Positions 60,267 through 64,000 of a stretch of DNA of 64,000 nucleotides are shown in pieces. The stretch is from JACVRW01 sp963803245. GTDB taxonomy: Bacteria > Actinomycetota > Thermoleophilia > Solirubrobacterales > Thermoleophilaceae. The notes under the pieces are model-generated. The model was given only the letters and a program-made list of their open reading frames with translations, did not search any database and was not told where the DNA came from. The position numbers and the translations under genes are program-made. The DNA is taken from assembly GCA_963803245.1 (NCBI GenBank), contig CAWDLI010000008.1, positions 124,001-188,000 on the forward strand, written 5' to 3'. Position 1 is the first letter of the stretch. Each line of letters begins with the position of its first letter.

Positions 60267-61333
60267 AAGACGAGCCCGAGCACGGCGTACAGCGCCAGCA
60301 GCTGGGCGCCCTCGAACCAGTTCGACTCGCCCTCCTGGGTCACCAGGTTGGCGATCAGCACCGCGAAGACCAGGCCGCCCAGCTCATAGCCGTTGAACAC
60401 GAGCGCCATCGGTGCGGGGCCGACCACGAAGGACAGCAGCACCAGCATCGGCGCCACGAACAGGGCGATCTGGGCGCTCGACCCGATGGCGATGTTCACC
60501 GCCAGGTCCATCTTGTCCTTGGCGGCCACGAGCACGGCCACCCAGTGCTCTGCCGCGTTGCCCACGATCGCGACCACGAACACGCCGACGAAGAACTCGG
60601 AGAGCCCGATGTCGTGCGAGGCCTCCTCGATCGAGCCCACGAGGATCTCGCTCATGAGGCCCACCAGCACGGCGGCGGCCGCGAGGAAGATGGCCGCCCG
60701 CTTCACCGGCCAGTGGTGCTCCTCCTCCTCGGCCTCGGAGTAGGGATTGAAGACCGCGCGGTGGGTCTTGAGCGAGAAGACCAGCCCGGCCACGTAGGTG
60801 ACCAGCAGGATGATCGAGACCCCGAAGGAGATCTTCTCGAGCTCCGAGCCGAAGTCCACCCGCTCCTCTCCGATCGACGGGAGGCCGCCGCCGTGGATCA
60901 GCTGGAAGAGCGCCGGGAGGATCAGCGCCGCGAGCGCGAGGAAGAGCATCGCGACCTGGGCGTTGGCCGCTGTCGCGCTGAAGGTCTGCTTGTCGCGCGG
61001 CAGTCCGCCGACCAGCATTGCCGCGCCGAGTACGAGCAGGATGTTGCCGATGATCGAGCCCACGATGGAGGCCTTCACGACCTCCTGGAGGCCCGCTTCG
61101 AGGGCGAAGAAGGCGATGATCAGCTCGGGCGCGTTCCCGAACGTCACGTTCAGCAGCCCGCCGATGCCCGGGCCTGTCTTGGCCGCGATCGCCTCGGTGG
61201 CCTCGCCCATCACGGCGGCGCACGGGATCACTCCGAGCGCCGCGGCCGAGAAAATGAGCAGCGGCGTGGCGCCCGCCACTTCGAGCACGACGGCCGCCGG
61301 GATGAAGACGCCTAGGTAGTGGATCGGGCGCAC
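60254..61333 (-). CDS. cax: Ca2+/H+ antiporter (CAX/ChaA)
   Basis: 359 residues with eleven helices. The two alpha repeats of the CaCA superfamily are GGLLNVTFGNAPELIIAFFA and VVAIVGNAAEHWVAVLVAAK; the Glu of NAPE and the Glu of NAAEH are the ion-binding residues. Length and the internal acidic stretch (EEEEHHWPVKR) fit bacterial/yeast CAX exchangers. It expels Ca2+ at high pH or high calcium. Single gene, no visible regulator. Confidence 0.92.
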   Translation of the reverse strand: MRPIHYLGVFIPAAVVLEVAGATPLLIFSAAALGVIPCAAVMGEATEAIAAKTGPGIGGLLNVTFGNAPELIIAFFALEAGLQEVVKASIVGSIIGNILLVLGAAMLVGGLPRDKQTFSATAANAQVAMLFLALAALILPALFQLIHGGGLPSIGEERVDFGSELEKISFGVSIILLVTYVAGLVFSLKTHRAVFNPYSEAEEEEHHWPVKRAAIFLAAAAVLVGLMSEILVGSIEEASHDIGLSEFFVGVFVVAIVGNAAEHWVAVLVAAKDKMDLAVNIAIGSSAQIALFVAPMLVLLSFVVGPAPMALVFNGYELGGLVFAVLIANLVTQEGESNWFEGAQLLALYAVLGLVFYFA

Positions 61334-61376
61334 GGCGACGAAAGACTATGGACTGTTGCTCCACCCGGACGGGGGA

Positions 61377-61691
61377 CTACTCGTCGGCGCCCTCGTCCTC
61401 GTCGAGATCGTCGTCCGGATCCTCGACCGCGCGCTCCGAGACATCGCGACCGTCCCCGCCGTGGTAGTGGGCCTGGAAGTCCTCGAGCAGCTCGTCGCGC
61501 TTGGCCTCGTCAACCGGGACCTCGTCGGAGATCAACACCCAGTCGGCGCCCTCGAACTCCTCGAGGTTGAAGATCTCCCCGTCGATCGAGGGGGAGTCGT
61601 CCACCACCACCAGCACCTCGGTCTGAGGATTGAGGTAGCAGCCCGGGCGGATCAGGAGTTCGTCGAGCTGGAAGCGCCGGTCGTCGGCCAT
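61377..61691 (-). CDS. 104-residue acidic hypothetical protein
   Basis: 104 residues starting MADDRRFQLDELLIRPGCYL. The first 60 residues look folded (TEVLVVVDDSPSIDGEIFNL, DWVLISDEVPVDEAKRDELL) and the last 25 are almost all Asp/Glu. Similar small proteins exist in related actinobacteria without a function. It ends 43 bases from cax on the same strand and begins 34 bases from the next gene. Confidence 0.6.
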   Translation of the reverse strand: MADDRRFQLDELLIRPGCYLNPQTEVLVVVDDSPSIDGEIFNLEEFEGADWVLISDEVPVDEAKRDELLEDFQAHYHGGDGRDVSERAVEDPDDDLDEDEGADE

Positions 61692-61724
61692 TGGCGGCCA
61701 GCCTATACCTCCGCCAGGAGGGAG

Positions 61725-62159
61725 TCACGCCCCCAGATCGCGCAGTTGCCGCTCGACCTCGACGTCGACGTCGAGGGCCTCTTCGCCATGCCGGAGCCTG
61801 CGCTCGTTGCGCGCCACCACGAGCTGGCGGACCTCTTCGCGCAGGGCGGGATCGGCTCCCGTGGCGCGGGTGAGCGCGTCCACCTCCGCGTCCACGTCGA
61901 GCGGTTGCTGGCCCCTGGCCTCGAGGCGGGCGGACTTGGCCTCCAGCATCTGGCGGATCTCCTCGCGCGCCTCGGGGCCCGAGGGCGCGCTCGGCGCCGG
62001 CCTGGGGTCGTCGCTGTCCATGGTCAGGGAGCCGCGCCGGCCCAGGTCGCTGTAGATGCGGCCGCTGCCCCAGAAGGACGCCACCGCGACCAGCGCGGCC
62101 ACGACCGCCACCACGATCATGACGGTGCCGAAGTCCACCGGTCGTAGAGTCTGACCCAT
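61725..62159 (-). CDS. Membrane-anchored hypothetical protein
   Basis: 144 residues from ATG 62159. One N-terminal helix (VMIVVAVVAALVAVASFWGS), then a Pro/Asp linker and about 80 residues of charged helices (REEIRQMLEAKSARLEARGQ, EEVRQLVVARNERRLRHGEE). The two helical blocks both carry a PLDVDAEVDAL / ALDVDVEVERQL motif, suggesting an internal repeat. Its ATG overlaps the ATG of the divergent small gene within CATG. No family is recognised. Confidence 0.65.
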   Translation of the reverse strand: MGQTLRPVDFGTVMIVVAVVAALVAVASFWGSGRIYSDLGRRGSLTMDSDDPRPAPSAPSGPEAREEIRQMLEAKSARLEARGQQPLDVDAEVDALTRATGADPALREEVRQLVVARNERRLRHGEEALDVDVEVERQLRDLGA

Positions 62160-62295
62160 GTGGCGCCGCCTCCGCCGCCGCACCATGGCCCCAGGCCGTC
62201 CGGTGCTCTACCCCGACCAGGTGGGCCTGGTCTTCTTCACGGTCCTGGTCTTCGCCGTCGGGATCTACGTGGCCGTGCGGCTGGTGGTGGCCTGA
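62158..62295 (+). CDS. 45-residue single-helix protein
   Basis: ATG 62158. A basic start (MWRRLRRRTMAPGRP) is followed by LYPDQVGLVFFTVLVFAVGI and a short hydrophobic end (YVAVRLVVA). An inner ATG at 62185 would give a 36-residue version. It is a typical short single-pass protein. The start codon overlaps that of the leftward gene, so one of the two pairs may begin elsewhere or both may be leaderless. Confidence 0.5.
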   Translation: MWRRLRRRTMAPGRPVLYPDQVGLVFFTVLVFAVGIYVAVRLVVA

Positions 62296-62352
62296 GCCGG
62301 CCGGGAAACCCGCTCCAGGCCAGAAATGCGCCAGTTTCGGTGGTTTCATCCC

Positions 62353-62398
62353 GAAGGGTGGGGTACCCTTCTCGGAGAGGCATTGACTGACCAATCAA
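62353..62398. promoter_or_regulatory. Hairpin and dyad site upstream of the acyl-CoA dehydrogenase
   Basis: GAAGGGT (62353-62359) pairs with ACCCTTC (62365-62371). Then TTGACTGACCAATCAA (62383-62398) has the symmetry TTGA-n-TG-nn-CA-n-TCAA, the look of a TetR-type (FadR-like) operator, about 64 bases before the gene's start. TTGACT could also be a -35 element. Confidence 0.4.
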
Positions 62399-62461
62399 TC
62401 GGGCGACGGACGCCGGCCATTCGGCGGTGCGGCGCGTCTCCCACCCAAGGAGCTTGATTAC

Positions 62462-63634
<1,173 letters not shown>

Positions 63635-63648
63635 GAAACCATCGCTGC

Positions 63649-63668
63649 GCACCCGGCCAGCCGGGTGC
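63649..63668 (+). terminator. Hairpin after the acyl-CoA dehydrogenase
   Basis: GCACCCGG and CCGGGTGC pair over a CCAG loop, 14 bases after the stop. TT follows but no full T-run. It is the likely end of the transcript, together with the longer hairpin 24 bases further on. Confidence 0.5.
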
Positions 63669-63691
63669 TTGCGCCAAGCTCATGCTGTTCA

Positions 63692-63717
63692 GAGGGGCCG
63701 CCGCAAGGCGGCCCCTC
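63692..63717 (+). terminator. Strong hairpin before the last gene
   Basis: An 11-bp perfect stem (GAGGGGCCGCC with GGCGGCCCCTC) closes a GCAA tetraloop (GNRA type). It ends nine bases before the next ATG, so it may also cover the ribosome-binding region of that gene, which has no visible Shine-Dalgarno. Confidence 0.5.
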
Positions 63718-63725
63718 GACGTAGC

Positions 63726-64000
63726 ATGGCCGTGCTCGTGCCCGAGCTTCCCTCAGCCGCGGCCTGGCGCCTGCTCGATGCGCACGTCGGATTCGAGGTG
63801 CTGTTCCCGCGCGCCGGGAGCGACGGGGCTCGGATGGTGGGCCAGTCGACGGGCGTCGAGGAGGGCGAGGCGTGGGCCGTGCGGTACGACATCGCTCTCG
63901 ATGCCGGCTGGACCACGCGCTCCGCTCACGTGACCGGCCTGTCCGCGGCCGGCGAGCACGAGGTGCGGATCGAGGGGGACGGGCGCGGCGGCTGGCGAAT
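63726..64000 (+). CDS. Putative glycolipid-binding-domain protein (5' part)
   Basis: ATG 63726; 91 residues are visible before the window ends. The pattern AWRLLDAHVGFEVLFPRAGS, then AWAVRYDIALDAGWTTRSAH, and GEHEVRIEGDGRGGWR matches the start of the putative glycolipid-binding family (PF06475), of which one member was studied in Pseudomonas. The second half is cut off. No signal peptide is seen, so it is likely cytoplasmic. Confidence 0.65.
   Translation, partial: MAVLVPELPSAAAWRLLDAHVGFEVLFPRAGSDGARMVGQSTGVEEGEAWAVRYDIALDAGWTTRSAHVTGLSAAGEHEVRIEGDGRGGWR

Overview
The window is about 70% GC, with closely packed genes, many GTG/TTG starts and 1-4 base stop/start overlaps. The gene families point to a high-GC actinobacterium, most likely class Thermoleophilia (Solirubrobacterales-like). 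The main reasons are a six-gene Mce operon whose proteins resemble those I know from that class, an actinobacterial integration host factor (mIHF type), a PucR-type regulator behind amt-glnK, and several small proteins I know only from that group. I saw no tRNA, rRNA, CRISPR array, insertion sequence or phage gene. This is chromosomal housekeeping and envelope territory rather than an island. The taxonomic placement is inference.

Layout. 1-9.2 kb: an exported sulfatase-fold protein, an amt-glnK-PucR nitrogen block, then a leftward SDR-dgcA-dgcN operon for acidic (D-)amino acids, a tiny Cys-rich protein and a lipoprotein. 9.4-25.9 kb: a large rightward Mce lipid-import locus (two YrbE permeases, an Mkl-type ATPase, six Mce proteins), followed by an RND/MMPL transporter, a membrane-anchored thioredoxin-fold protein and three small genes. 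Nearly every junction is an ATGA or GTGA overlap. Five of the six mce genes are broken by apparent single-base insertions. 26-29.3 kb: a VOC protein, mIHF, a structured 330-base intergenic region, pyruvate kinase and a CGNR regulator. 29.3-32.4 kb: a small two-gene unit behind a repeated GATAGC element, then a divergent pair of a serine-palmitoyltransferase-like alpha-oxoamine synthase and a GNAT-fold N-acyltransferase, which together look like a sphingolipid start module. 32.4-41.8 kb: AlkA-like glycosylase, MsrB, a TPP-riboswitch-controlled thiamine-precursor ABC transporter (thiZXY), a MoxR/VWA pair, two methyltransferases and a GCS2 ligase. 41.8-56.5 kb: a haem-oxygenase-like diiron protein, CDGSH protein, citrate synthase, MFS exporter, bicovalent-flavin oxidase, EVE and DUF2203 proteins, a second sulfatase-fold lipoprotein, ArsA/GET3 ATPase, a glucuronyl-C5-epimerase-like protein, a lipoprotein and an aldo/keto reductase. 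56.5-64 kb: TerC, an ArsR/AHSA1 pair facing clpP across a tandem palindromic operator, M28 peptidase, Ca2+/H+ exchanger, small proteins, acyl-CoA dehydrogenase and the start of a glycolipid-binding-domain protein.

How the parts fit. Several units deal with the envelope and lipids: Mce import, RND/MMPL export, the putative sphingoid-base pair, two sulfatase-fold enzymes, several lipoproteins, acyl-CoA dehydrogenase and a glycolipid-binding protein. The most useful regulatory finds are a textbook TPP riboswitch with a perfect 24-bp palindrome just after the start codon it controls, a tandem GCAACC-N4-GGTTGC operator at arsR, a 10-bp-phased GATAGC repeat, and a structured region ending in a strong terminator in front of pyk. 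The frameshifts all look like +1 insertions, on both strands, and most likely reflect consensus errors. That should be settled before calling the Mce system inactive.
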